Assembly (NCBI GenBank): GCA_029941135.1
Contig: JAPYRI010000010.1
Coordinates: 1 to 49,377 of the forward strand
Direction: 5' to 3'
Length of the DNA: 49,377 nt
Source of the DNA: Alphaproteobacteria bacterium
GTDB lineage: Bacteria > Pseudomonadota > Alphaproteobacteria > JAPYRI01
The notes beneath the pieces are model-generated. The model saw only the letters and a program-made list of their open reading frames with translations, searched no databases and was not told the DNA's origin. Both the position numbers and the translations under genes were made by a program. Position 1 is the first letter of the stretch; every line of letters begins with the position of its first letter. Shown in pieces: positions 15,542 to 24,648 of the stretch.

Positions 15542-18361
15542 TCAGGGCGACGGGAGAGAAGTATCGACCCCTGCATATACGCCGACGGCAGCATAATTAG
15601 CAGCGCTATCAAGAACGGTGAACTGACCTCCGGTATTTTCGGCATTTGGTCCGAAGAAAGTGCCGCTCGCGGTAAGCTGTCGCCCTCCGTCAAGAGCACT
15701 AACGAGATAATTTGTTGCGCTCGCGGGCCTAGTCGCCGAATTAAGACCTGTTACATTAGTTCCGTCAAAACTAAAATCGAAATTTGTGACGTCATAACCG
15801 CCCTGGACAAATGTCACATCCATACTGACGCCCCCGGTTGCTGTCGCAACATAAAATTCTCCAGCATTAGAAACATTTCCTATTATGTCTCCTGCATAGG
15901 ATATAACGCCCGACTGGGGGAAAGTTCCGACGGGAGTCAACTGACCCGCGACCCAATTGCCCAGTCCGGCGGAAAATTCCTCAATCGGGGCCCCGACGGC
16001 CACTTCGTTCTTCATGGCGACGCCCCAGAACCCCCAAGACATGAATGCACAAGTGCACAAGTCAAAAGATTCGCCATTCACAATGGTATTTGAACCGGTG
16101 ATCAGGTACCCTTCGCCTTTCGTGGTGGCGATACTATTTACACTTGCTGTTTTAAGTGTCGCCGCGAAATCGTTGTCATCGATAAACGCTGAAATCGAAT
16201 CGGCTGTCGTGCTGGCCGAAATTACATCACCGTTTCCAATAAAATCTTTGAGATTGAGGGTCACCGTGACTGTGTCGGCCACAGGATCTAGAGTGATTGT
16301 ACTGGTACCACTCTGGGACCCAGCACTATAAATACTCCCAAGTTGTGCAGGTATTTGCCCGTTACTGAATCGTCCAAGACCGGTAGCGAAGGCCGAAAGG
16401 CTTGTTGCCGAAAGGCCTGTCAATGACCGAACCGGCGCCAATGACGCTTTAACTGGCGTCGCAATGTTGACCGGAAAATATGGATCGGTGCCCTCTCCCA
16501 ATCCCGACGCGAAAGTGAAAATACCGGGCCCAGGAGACGGATTAGAATCCGGGGTAGGATCAATTCCGAGGACAAAATAATTGGGTGCCGCGGCACCGAA
16601 AAAATCGTTGAGGCCACCGGCAACCGTGCCATTTGTTCCGACGCTATCGAACTCTCCCAGTTTGGCAGAGGGCAGGCCAGCAGTTGGGTCAACAATGCCG
16701 ATGAATTCTCCGGCAATAGATTGCGCGGACGTTACGCCTCCGCTTGCAGCTAGGGATACCCGGCCTATATGGGTGCTCAGTGCGAGCGATTTGCTAGCGC
16801 TGTCAATAACGATGGTGCTGGATAAGAAGGGTTTCGATGTCGTATTGGCGCTTCCCCAAAAAATGTGCGCGGGCCGCGCTTGGTTACTACTCTGGAACCC
16901 GGTGTCCGAGGTCCGAAGAAATGGAATATCTGACTCGAGAAACGGGTCCGGCACCAAATTATATGTCTGCACGCCACCGGCTGGGATTTGACCGACATAA
17001 GGCGTTCCTGCCAGCACTAATTCTCTCGATCCATCCGCAAGGGTAATCAAATAATTGAAGAATTCACGGTTGGCATCAAAAGTGATCACCCGGCCTTCAT
17101 TGCCGGCGCTTCCCGGAAACTGAATTGTAACCGCCGCTTGATTGATGTCATGACCGACTGTGCACGTCAAATCGGCCGGACACGCGAGATTATTTGCCGG
17201 AAAGTAAAGCACGTAAGGGCCTATGGGCGCTGTTACCGAGAGTTTCCCTTCTCTCGTCGCATGGTCCAAGCTTTTGACATCAGCCCGCGTAAATTGGCGG
17301 GCCACGAACGCCGCATTCGTTGAGTTAATATTGGCGCCGCTCGCATTAGGCGTGGTGCCGCTTCTCAGGGCCGCCCCATCCAGCGTCGCAACCACAGGAG
17401 CCCCACCGAGAGTATTCTCATCTATCTCTTTTGTAGTGATCTCTTGCGACGCATCTTGAACTTCATTCTCGACCATTTCCCCAGTTTCTGCGGTCATCGA
17501 ATCCGGGTTGCCGGTGCTATCCCCTGTGTCGGTTTCACCGGTAACCTGGCTGTCACTGTAATTGTCTGACAACGCGGAAGCATTGGCATTTATGCTATTC
17601 CGTTGCCTCCTATCCGACCGACCCCTTCGATCGCTTTCGGGGGCAGCCGCGCCACTGCTGGCAGTACCCGCACTCCCCTCGAATTGGGATGACTTAATTC
17701 CGAGGGAAGCCTCATTCACTGGCTGTGGATCTGACAGTCCACCGGCGGTCGAGGCGGTTATGTTGGTTCCCGCCTTTTTGGTTATTTCGGTGTCACCTAG
17801 GAGGGTCATACTCATACTGTCGCCAAACAGGAAGTCCCCACTAATGCTATCTGAGCTGACCTCAATAATTGCAATTCCACCTCGAATACCAATTGTTCCT
17901 GAGGACGACTGAAACTCAACTTCCCCATTTTTGCTAATTTTTCCACCGACGAAGCGAAAAACTCCTTTGGTTGCCCGAACAATGATTTTGCCAGTCCCGA
18001 CGTCGGGGTCGTAAACAAATTCATCAAGAATCATATTCGAATTCGGGCCCACAGTAATTGCGGATCCATCCAAAAATAGTAGTTGCGCTATATCCGCTTC
18101 ATTAGTCGTAATTTGTTCTTGGTGGACGACATTTGTTCCGACGATAAGCTGACGACGCACGCTTACTGGAGGTTGTCCAACCGGAGTTCTTTGCGTACCC
18201 CACGTCACACCGATTTCGGTTTCTTCTTCAGCAGCGAAGCTATTTCCGCCCGGTATCAAGAGCGTAAATACTAGCGACAAAGCAAAAAATAAACGTATTC
18301 GCCGAAGGTAAATAGGCCTATTGGACATATCCTCGGGTTTCCATTGGCTGAATATTTTCAT
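15542..18361 (-). CDS. Large exported FecR-domain protein with C-terminal barrel-like domain
   Basis: This 939-residue protein has a basic N-terminus and hydrophobic core ending NSFAAEEE (signal cleavage about residue 44). No lipobox cysteine is present. A FecR-type domain follows (about 70-180), with RRQLIVGTNVVHQEQITT, LLFLDGSAITVGPNSNMILD and FRFVGGKISKNGEVEF. A low-complexity Ser/Asp/Glu region lies about 230-340, then a long beta-rich region. Near residue 785 is CTCAFMSWGFWG. The end has a glycine-rich barrel-like part with GTFFGPNAENTGGQFTV, resembling the closing strands of TbpB-type beta-barrel domains. It is probably a surface or secreted protein whose exporter is the adjacent TPR-barrel protein. 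AAGGTG precedes the chosen ATG; ATG 18328 is an alternative. It is the second gene of a two-gene unit (13-base gap). Confidence 0.75.
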   Translation of the reverse strand: MKIFSQWKPEDMSNRPIYLRRIRLFFALSLVFTLLIPGGNSFAAEEETEIGVTWGTQRTPVGQPPVSVRRQLIVGTNVVHQEQITTNEADIAQLLFLDGSAITVGPNSNMILDEFVYDPDVGTGKIIVRATKGVFRFVGGKISKNGEVEFQSSSGTIGIRGGIAIIEVSSDSISGDFLFGDSMSMTLLGDTEITKKAGTNITASTAGGLSDPQPVNEASLGIKSSQFEGSAGTASSGAAAPESDRRGRSDRRQRNSINANASALSDNYSDSQVTGETDTGDSTGNPDSMTAETGEMVENEVQDASQEITTKEIDENTLGGAPVVATLDGAALRSGTTPNASGANINSTNAAFVARQFTRADVKSLDHATREGKLSVTAPIGPYVLYFPANNLACPADLTCTVGHDINQAAVTIQFPGSAGNEGRVITFDANREFFNYLITLADGSRELVLAGTPYVGQIPAGGVQTYNLVPDPFLESDIPFLRTSDTGFQSSNQARPAHIFWGSANTTSKPFLSSTIVIDSASKSLALSTHIGRVSLAASGGVTSAQSIAGEFIGIVDPTAGLPSAKLGEFDSVGTNGTVAGGLNDFFGAAAPNYFVLGIDPTPDSNPSPGPGIFTFASGLGEGTDPYFPVNIATPVKASLAPVRSLTGLSATSLSAFATGLGRFSNGQIPAQLGSIYSAGSQSGTSTITLDPVADTVTVTLNLKDFIGNGDVISASTTADSISAFIDDNDFAATLKTASVNSIATTKGEGYLITGSNTIVNGESFDLCTCAFMSWGFWGVAMKNEVAVGAPIEEFSAGLGNWVAGQLTPVGTFPQSGVISYAGDIIGNVSNAGEFYVATATGGVSMDVTFVQGGYDVTNFDFSFDGTNVTGLNSATRPASATNYLVSALDGGRQLTASGTFFGPNAENTGGQFTVLDSAANYAAVGVYAGVDTSLPSP

Positions 18362-18374
18362 TCTACACCTTAAA

Positions 18375-19739
18375 TCAGAAAATCCAGAGCGCGCCGACGG
18401 TAATCGCTGTGTCGTCGTATTCGAAATTGGGTAAATTGGATCCGATATCCCGGTACTGACCGGTCGTTACCAAAGTAAGTCTGTCAATTAGAGGAACGCT
18501 AACTTGAAGCGAAATTCTCTTCTCCCGATCCTGGCGCGTCACACCTGGATCGATTATTGCGTCTGGTTCGTCGTAATCTGTGAGGACGTAAGCGCCAGTG
18601 AGGTTCAGATACCAAGGTCCGCGGGTAATTTGGAAAGGCGGGTTGATACCTCGTTGGACGCCAAACGACACGTCATACTCCCAATTAGCGCTTGAGGCGA
18701 GATCAGTGTTTTCGCGTTCGACCTCGCCACCCAATGTGAGCTGGGTTCGTTTACCCAGGGCGTACCGGAACGTCAATAAACCACCGCTACGCACACCATT
18801 CTGAGTACTCGCATTCGGGCTCCCAGAATTATCATTGTAATTACGATCAATCACTTTCACGTCCAGGTCGGCGGACAACCGGCTACCTAAGCCCGACGAT
18901 AAGAGTACTCCACCGCCAAAACTTTGGTAGTACCTGTCGGAATGTAAAGCCATCCAATCGGTTACGAAGTAGGGTCTTATAGCGATACGGGTTAAAAACA
19001 TTCCGGCAATACTGGTGTCGCTGATATTTAGCGAAAGCCGGGGCCCGGCTCTCAAAACGAATAACGCTATGTTGACTTGAGTCTCGTCTTTTTGTTCGGA
19101 ACCATAAAAGGAAAGGTCGGTATCGAACGATGTGTCGTTTTCCATTTTGAAATCGAAGCTATAATTTACTCGTCCGGCAAGAAAGCCAGAGAAATCGTCC
19201 TGCTCCGTAAATTGATCATCCAGCGTCGCGTCGAACCCTAAAACTCGAATTCGGGACGACCCAGGGCCCGCGTTTGCATTGGTTTGATAGCGAGCACCAG
19301 CATACAACATGCCACTGAAACGATGTCGCGACTGGCGACGGTCAATTTCCCTGATAAACTTTTTGACCCGTTCCATCACCTCCGGCGGCACGTTCTCATT
19401 TTCTGCGACAGCATTCAGATACGATCGAGACATCGCATAAGAACCCAGCCGAAAATAAAGGACACCGAGTTCAAGTCGCACGCGGGGTAAATCTTTATCA
19501 TACAAAAGCATGCGTTCGAGAGCGCCGATAGCCGCTTCGAAGTCGCCTACCGCTATGGCGAGCCGGGCGAAATCGAATGTAGTATCCAGGTCCCCGGGAT
19601 CCGCGTACATAGCGTCGAACATTGCCCGGTAACGGCTTTCAACCGAATCTTCGCTTTGTTGCGCATCGACCGTATTTCCGAAATTCAGTATGAACGTAAT
19701 TAGCAGAACGCCCAAAACCGTTCCGCGAATTTTTTGCAT
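18375..19739 (-). CDS. TPR plus outer-membrane beta-barrel protein, Slam-like
   Basis: This 454-residue protein uses the ATG at 19739, since GGGGA lies 8 bases upstream and a good signal peptide follows (KIRGTVLGVLLITFILNFGN...VDAQQ). An upstream ATG at 19796 would put 19 non-hydrophobic residues in front. Residues about 35-140 form TPR-like helical hairpins (FARLAIAVGDFEAAIGALER, LELGVLYFRLGSYAMSRSYL). From about 150 to the end the sequence alternates like a 14-16-stranded barrel and finishes with an aromatic residue (VGALWIF), as for BAM substrates. TPR followed by barrel is the layout of Slam (DUF560) surface-protein exporters of type XI secretion. The FecR-domain gene 13 bases downstream is the likely cargo. 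Family assignment is by architecture, so moderate. Confidence 0.65.
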   Translation of the reverse strand: MQKIRGTVLGVLLITFILNFGNTVDAQQSEDSVESRYRAMFDAMYADPGDLDTTFDFARLAIAVGDFEAAIGALERMLLYDKDLPRVRLELGVLYFRLGSYAMSRSYLNAVAENENVPPEVMERVKKFIREIDRRQSRHRFSGMLYAGARYQTNANAGPGSSRIRVLGFDATLDDQFTEQDDFSGFLAGRVNYSFDFKMENDTSFDTDLSFYGSEQKDETQVNIALFVLRAGPRLSLNISDTSIAGMFLTRIAIRPYFVTDWMALHSDRYYQSFGGGVLLSSGLGSRLSADLDVKVIDRNYNDNSGSPNASTQNGVRSGGLLTFRYALGKRTQLTLGGEVERENTDLASSANWEYDVSFGVQRGINPPFQITRGPWYLNLTGAYVLTDYDEPDAIIDPGVTRQDREKRISLQVSVPLIDRLTLVTTGQYRDIGSNLPNFEYDDTAITVGALWIF

Positions 19740-20040
19740 TTCAAATTGTCCCCACAGCTCCCCGAAACAAACCCCTATCAATTTGGCAACGTACACACCC
19801 TCTCACTAGGATTAAAGATAATTTATTTCAACTATGTGTGAATTTGAAATTTAACAATCATCAGAGATGCCGGCAATAATTGGCCTTGTGACAATCATCT
19901 TCAGACGGATTGTTATATTCAGACTGATTGTGTCGATCAGGCATAAGATAGGCGAGCACATTGGCTAGTGCTCGATTGCGCGAACCAATTAGCTTCCGAC
20001 ACGAGAACGCAATAAGAGAGGGTTTTCTGAAACGATAAAA
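19740..20040. promoter_or_regulatory. AT-rich intergenic region before the Slam-like gene
   Basis: These 301 bases between the cyclase stop and the Slam-like gene are clearly AT-rich around 19805-19925, as expected for a promoter of the leftward Slam/FecR pair. TGTGACAATCATC near 19887 resembles half of a CRP-type site but lacks the second arm. No small gene was recognised. Confidence 0.35.
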
Positions 20041-22500
20041 TTAATGGACGGTGTCAGTTGAGCGCCGTCGTTTGTTGGCCGAATCATTTTTGTCAACAAT
20101 GCGTCGGTCTGGTCGGTAATTGGAGGGGTTCTCAAGAACATACAGAGGAATATCCTCCGTCTCGTCGGACGCATCGCTTTTTTCTATAATAGCGTGGTGA
20201 ATAGAATCTGTTTTTGAGAACACTAATTGCTTGATTATCCAGATCGTCGCGCCGTCTCCGACCTGATAGTACCGACTGCCGATACTTCTGGTGGGCGCTG
20301 TATGCACACCATCCCAATCAGGGCCGGGCGGCACTGATGTATATTGCCTTATTCGCTCGTCATAGAGACTGTAAAGGCTAGAAAGACGCACATCGTCGGC
20401 GGCATGGCAATTACTGACGAGTATTTTCGCGCGATCCCAATCCTGCTCTCGATAAGCTGCCAGTAATTCATTATGTCGATCTAACAAAATTTTAAAATCC
20501 GGATCTTCGGCGACGGTCACATCCCCCAGCAACGCGAAAATTCGGACCGGTTTTGTCTTTCCGCGAACGCGCACCAAATCCAATTCAAGGAGAGCAAAAT
20601 CAGATATGACGGCAACCGTGTTTTCTCCGACAATTATCGGAACACCATAAACTTTCGATTGCCCCTCAAGACGGGATGCCAAATTCACGTCGTCACCCAA
20701 CACTGAATAGTCAAAACGTTGGTCCGACCCCATATTGCCGACGTTGCAATCTCCAGAATTGATGCCAATTCCGACAGCAACGGATTTCGGTGAAGGTCCT
20801 GGAAAGACATTGTCGGAAGCCCAAGTGGCGTTAAGTTCGGTCAGCACGTATTCCATAGCGAGAGCTGCATCACAGGCGTGGCGGGCATGATCCTGATCAT
20901 CCAGGGGCGCATTCCAAAAGGCCATGATGCAATCACCCATATACTTATCGACAGTCCCGCCTAACTCCAGAATGACTGTAGTCATGGGAGTGAGAAAACT
21001 GTTTATGAAGCGGGTCAAGCCTTCGGCGTCAAACTGTTCTGAGAGGGTTGTGAATCCGCGAATATCGCAAAACAACATCGTCATGTTCCGCGTCTCTCCG
21101 TGGAGTACGAGTTCCTCTGGATGAGCGGATAGCCGCTCGACTAAGGCAGGTGACAAATAATGACCGAAAGCGTCCCGCACAAAACGCTTTTCCGTCTCGG
21201 TTCTCAAATAGTTGAGCAAAGTCACGGTGGAGTAAATAATAAAGGCAATCATAGTTGGATAGACTGGGTCGAGAAGCCATCTAAATTGCGTGAAGGCGTA
21301 CCAGGAAAGCCCGAACGCCGCTGCCGCACCGCCAATTCCTATTGCAGCACTCGGTAACGGGCCGACCCTGCTAAGCAACATGATTAGAAGCAGTCCAAGT
21401 ACAGTCAGATACGTGAACTCAGCTCCCGAAGCCCAATCCGGCCGCACCAAATACTCGCCTAAAAGTATCTGCTCAAGGCCTTGGGCATGAATTTCCACTC
21501 CTGGCGTGGCCGCGGCTAGCGGTGTTGCCCAGCTATCTTTAAGGCCTGCGGCACTTGTGCCGACAAGAACAATGAAACCTTCTAGCTCGTCTCTCGGAAA
21601 ATCGCCTTCCAATATTTGCCATGCGGATACCGATCTTTGTGCCGAAGGCAAAGTGTAATGGAGCCACAGATGCCCCTCGGCGTCGGTTGGAATTACAATA
21701 TTGCCAACACGTACCTGACTAATGCCAGTATGCGCGCCGAAAGCGCTTTCACCGCTCGCGCCAGCAGACTTAACAACGTATGTAAACTCGCTTTGTTGAG
21801 CGAGACGTAAGCTTTCTAGGGCGAGAGAAGGATACATCTGCTCTTCAATAGCGAACAGAAGTGGTAATCGACGGACCATGCCATCCCGTTCAATCGTCGC
21901 ATTGAGACTACCATTACCAGTGGCCGCTTCCTCAATCTCGGGCAGATTTATGACAGCACCCGTAAACTGAGGTAAAAAATTTATAGGGTCATCGCCGGCA
22001 ATCGAAAAGCCTTTCTTTGGTTTCGGTGGCTTCTGCTGCCGGCCATTGTTCAGAATAAAGCCTGTGGCCACGTTCGAACGCGAAATAGCATCGGCCAGCA
22101 ATCCGTCGTGATCTGGAAGATTTGCAGCGCGGAGATCGAGTGATTGCGCTGAGGGTTCGGGAAACCACATAGGAAGAATGCTTGATGGCGAAGTACGGTC
22201 AGGTTCCGCAAACACCATGTCTAACGCTATCGCCGCAACGCCAATTTCGTTCAGTCTGTCGATGAGGCGGGCGACAAGAGAGCGCGGCCAAGGCCACTGG
22301 CCTAGCCTTTCGAGTGTCTCATCGTCTAAGTCAATGACGCGGACCGGTACGTCTTGATAGATTCTGGGAGCAAGGCGTTGAAATTCGTCGAACACATTGT
22401 GTCGCATTCCACGCACAAATTCTGGATCTGCGACCCTGAGACCAAGCCCCAGCACCAGTAAAACTAACGCTATCAGAAAATGTTGAAGCCAATTGGTCAC
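20041..22500 (-). CDS. CHASE2-domain class III adenylate/guanylate cyclase
   Basis: This 819-residue protein starts with a transmembrane helix (about 5-23), followed by a periplasmic CHASE2 sensor (about 30-330; IDLDDETLERLGQWPWPR and IALDMVFAEPDRTSP). Three transmembrane helices follow (about 345-420). The class III cyclase domain lies about 450-640: MTMLFCDIRGFTTLSEQF with the metal-binding Asp, GGTVDKYMGDCIMAFWNAP with the second Asp, and FDYSVLGDDVNLASRLEGQS with the transition-state side. It makes cAMP or cGMP from NTP in response to an extracytoplasmic cue. A C-terminal extension of about 90 residues after PPGPDWDGV is unusual and contains YYQVGDGATIWIIKQLVF. It is encoded upstream of the Slam/FecR pair in the same direction, with a 301-base gap. 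Confidence 0.9.
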   Translation of the reverse strand: MTNWLQHFLIALVLLVLGLGLRVADPEFVRGMRHNVFDEFQRLAPRIYQDVPVRVIDLDDETLERLGQWPWPRSLVARLIDRLNEIGVAAIALDMVFAEPDRTSPSSILPMWFPEPSAQSLDLRAANLPDHDGLLADAISRSNVATGFILNNGRQQKPPKPKKGFSIAGDDPINFLPQFTGAVINLPEIEEAATGNGSLNATIERDGMVRRLPLLFAIEEQMYPSLALESLRLAQQSEFTYVVKSAGASGESAFGAHTGISQVRVGNIVIPTDAEGHLWLHYTLPSAQRSVSAWQILEGDFPRDELEGFIVLVGTSAAGLKDSWATPLAAATPGVEIHAQGLEQILLGEYLVRPDWASGAEFTYLTVLGLLLIMLLSRVGPLPSAAIGIGGAAAAFGLSWYAFTQFRWLLDPVYPTMIAFIIYSTVTLLNYLRTETEKRFVRDAFGHYLSPALVERLSAHPEELVLHGETRNMTMLFCDIRGFTTLSEQFDAEGLTRFINSFLTPMTTVILELGGTVDKYMGDCIMAFWNAPLDDQDHARHACDAALAMEYVLTELNATWASDNVFPGPSPKSVAVGIGINSGDCNVGNMGSDQRFDYSVLGDDVNLASRLEGQSKVYGVPIIVGENTVAVISDFALLELDLVRVRGKTKPVRIFALLGDVTVAEDPDFKILLDRHNELLAAYREQDWDRAKILVSNCHAADDVRLSSLYSLYDERIRQYTSVPPGPDWDGVHTAPTRSIGSRYYQVGDGATIWIIKQLVFSKTDSIHHAIIEKSDASDETEDIPLYVLENPSNYRPDRRIVDKNDSANKRRRSTDTVH

Positions 22501-23028
22501 AAATCTGTCTCTATTCTTGCCGCATTAAGCAGTAGGACAGCGAGATCACCCCACGAACGAGAATAGTATCATGGGCAGCCCTTTTCTCCCTCAAGTCATT
22601 GTGAAGTTAAATTAGACCAGTCCTGGATGTCCGCTACACCCGTAAGGCCATCCAAAGATATCCCGTGAAGTCCGCACCGGGCCTCTTGTTACCTAGATTT
22701 CGGGCATAGAACGGAACACTAACTATGGTTCTCCACAGTATTCGCACAGCCGCATATGGCGATGCCATTCCAGTATCGAAATTTTATGGATAATAGGATG
22801 GTAGAAAAAGCGAGCAGATCGCTGTTTTTGAGCAGATTGTATGCGCCTGGCTGAAACGCTCATGCCCGCTTTGGGTCACAAACAAACCTGCCGGTGAGGG
22901 GCGGCGATGTCTGCTCTACAGTCATCAAATCAGATCCACTACACCATCGCCCGAGAAAAGAAATATTCGAAATTTTGGACGACATTTCGGATGCTATGCT
23001 TGATCATTGATAACTTCGTTGGATCCCC
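22501..23028. other. Intergenic region between divergent cyclase and rhomboid genes
   Basis: These 528 bases lie between two divergent genes, so promoters for both should be inside. No open frame with recognisable protein text is present on either strand. A partial dyad TTGATCATTGATAA occurs near 23000 but does not match a full FNR site. I see no RNA gene or IS end. Confidence 0.4.
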
Positions 23029-23589
23029 ATGATCGCCAAAAAAATTCAGCCCATACTCATCCTTGTTGCCCTGATTTGGATTGTCGAAGTCGTGAACCTG
23101 TTTCTTGGGCATCGGCTGGTCTCATGGGGGATATTGCCTCGCAGCTTCTCGGGCCTAATCGGCATTCCCCTGGCGCCAATACTTCATAGTGGAATCTGGC
23201 ACACCGTCTCCAACACAATCCCGATGGTGATTCTTGGAGCCCTGACACTTGCCGGGGGAAAGAGAATGTTTTGGGAAACGACTGTGAGTGTCACACTTTT
23301 GTCGGGTTTATTGGTGTGGATATTTGCGCGCGATGCCTACCATGTCGGATCAAGTGGATTAATATTCGGCTATTTCGGTGCAATACTGGCCCGCGCCTAT
23401 ATAGAGCGCGGCATAACCACCATCGCCATCGCCATCGTTACGGTTATGACCTATGGCGGACTGATATGGGGCGTATTACCACTCCGAAGCTACGTTTCTT
23501 TCGAGAGTCATTTATTTGGCTTGATCTCTGGAGTTGCAATTATTTGGCTCAACCATAAATTCCGTAAGTCTCGTTCAACACCGCAGTAA
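23029..23589 (+). CDS. Rhomboid-family intramembrane serine protease
   Basis: This 186-residue protein has six hydrophobic segments. The catalytic serine lies in VGSSGLIFGYFGAILARAY (the GxSG motif at the start of a helix) and the catalytic histidine in ESHLFGLISGVAI. An upstream HSGIWHTVSNTIP matches the conserved loop with the oxyanion His/Asn residues. The size is that of a minimal six-helix bacterial rhomboid. It cleaves transmembrane substrates within the inner membrane; the substrate is unknown. It stands alone, divergent from the cyclase and convergent with the stress cluster. A role in releasing one of the neighbouring anchored proteins is possible but unsupported. Confidence 0.85.
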   Translation: MIAKKIQPILILVALIWIVEVVNLFLGHRLVSWGILPRSFSGLIGIPLAPILHSGIWHTVSNTIPMVILGALTLAGGKRMFWETTVSVTLLSGLLVWIFARDAYHVGSSGLIFGYFGAILARAYIERGITTIAIAIVTVMTYGGLIWGVLPLRSYVSFESHLFGLISGVAIIWLNHKFRKSRSTPQ

Positions 23590-23614
23590 AGCCATTGCGA
23601 AAAACTAGATACGG

Positions 23615-24148
23615 TCAGCCTCCCGCGCCCCTGCCATAGGTCGCCCGTGAACCGAATCCGCCCCGCGCCACGGTTCGAGTTCGAACCGGCGGCTTGCTCA
23701 CTTGAGATCTGGCAACCTGGGTGCGGCCGTTTGCCGAAACCGCGCCAACCCGGCCGGATCCTGGCGTGTAATATCGGTTAGGATCTGACGTTGTCCGATA
23801 CAGCGGCTGTGAATAGTATCCAATCCGACCGCGAGGGGCGAGCATATAGCCCATCATAAAAGGCAGCCAAACCGAGTTTCCGCCTGAGTATCGGTGCTGA
23901 TAGCACCGGTCATATCCGTGGCTGGAATAACAATCTCTGGAATCGTTGTAGCGCGGAGCCACGTCGTTATGAAGTGCCTGGGCTTTGGCAAATTCGGTTT
24001 TGCACACCTCTTCATCCTGTTGACCTGATGTAATGCAAGCATCGACCGATGAATAGACGAGGGCCTCTTCTTCCGCTTCACCGCAGGCAACAAGGGTGAG
24101 CGCGGTCGCGCCCAAAAGGGCAAACTTAAAAGGGTGTATGCGTTTCAC
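23615..24148 (-). CDS. yjfM: DUF1190 (YgiB/YjfM-type) lipoprotein
   Basis: This 177-residue protein starts at GTG 24148, because AAGGGAGC lies 5 bases upstream and a lipoprotein signal follows at once (FALLGATALTLVACGE, lipobox LVAC). A longer open frame upstream overlaps the DUF350 gene and is not credible. After the lipid cysteine come YSSVDACITSGQQDEEVCK and a Tyr/Gly/Arg-rich C-terminus ending in GRGAGG, as in YgiB/YjfM proteins (DUF1190). Its role is unknown; the family accompanies YgiC/YjfC ATP-grasp ligases. It is last in the leftward arm, starting 17 bases after the DUF350 stop. The symbol is used by cluster analogy with E. coli. Confidence 0.8.
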   Translation of the reverse strand: MKRIHPFKFALLGATALTLVACGEAEEEALVYSSVDACITSGQQDEEVCKTEFAKAQALHNDVAPRYNDSRDCYSSHGYDRCYQHRYSGGNSVWLPFMMGYMLAPRGRIGYYSQPLYRTTSDPNRYYTPGSGRVGAVSANGRTQVARSQVSKPPVRTRTVARGGFGSRATYGRGAGG

Positions 24149-24165
24149 TCGTTGCTCCCTTAGAC

Positions 24166-24579
24166 TCAGGTGGTCATGCTGGCGGCGTTTAAAATACCGG
24201 CCACCATCGAACACGCACCAAGCCAAAGTCCGGCGGCAACCTCGTCCGCTTCTATTCGCTCTGAAAGGCGCGGCATGGGAAGGCGAATGAGAAAATAAAC
24301 AAGTACCTGAACAACGAGGGCGACGGCCCCCCAAAGCACCATTTCAAGAACCGTAATGGAATTGATCATTGTACTGGCGAGAGGCAGAGCAAAGCCGATT
24401 AAACTTCCGGAAAAGGCGACCGCGGCAGCCAACGAATTTTTCTTGATAAGGGCGAACTCATTATGCTTTGTCACGCGCGAGTAGATAACGACGAAAAGGA
24501 TTGTCAACACGGCGGCCGTTACAAAGAAAACCAAAAAGTCTGAAAGACTTGCAAAAAAAGTACTAAATTGATCGCTCAT
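24166..24579 (-). CDS. yjfL: DUF350 (YjfL-type) inner-membrane protein
   Basis: This 137-residue protein has four predicted transmembrane helices: about 14-34, 50-72, 78-98 and 115-132. The family-type segment ALIKKNSLAAAVAFSGSLIG and the closing GLWLGACSMVAGILNAASMT are characteristic of DUF350 proteins such as E. coli YjfL. The biochemical role is not known. The family is consistently found with PspA and ATP-grasp GspS-like genes, suggesting a membrane component of an envelope stress response. It lies between DUF2491 and DUF1190 in the leftward arm. Confidence 0.85.
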   Translation of the reverse strand: MSDQFSTFFASLSDFLVFFVTAAVLTILFVVIYSRVTKHNEFALIKKNSLAAAVAFSGSLIGFALPLASTMINSITVLEMVLWGAVALVVQVLVYFLIRLPMPRLSERIEADEVAAGLWLGACSMVAGILNAASMTT

Positions 24580-24648
24580 TTAATTCACCAGATTTGTGCC
24601 TCGGGTACTTACGGCTTGTTGGTTGCCACACTATTCTATTTTGTCGAC

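Noticed and set aside
22995-23012. TTGATCATTGATAA as a second FNR site before the rhomboid gene
   Set aside because: The second half reads GATAA and not ATCAA, so the dyad is not complete.
24149-24334. Longer start for the DUF1190 protein
   Set aside because: The extra 62 residues overlap DUF350, lack a signal and would bury the lipoprotein signal; GTG 24148 has a good ribosome-binding site.
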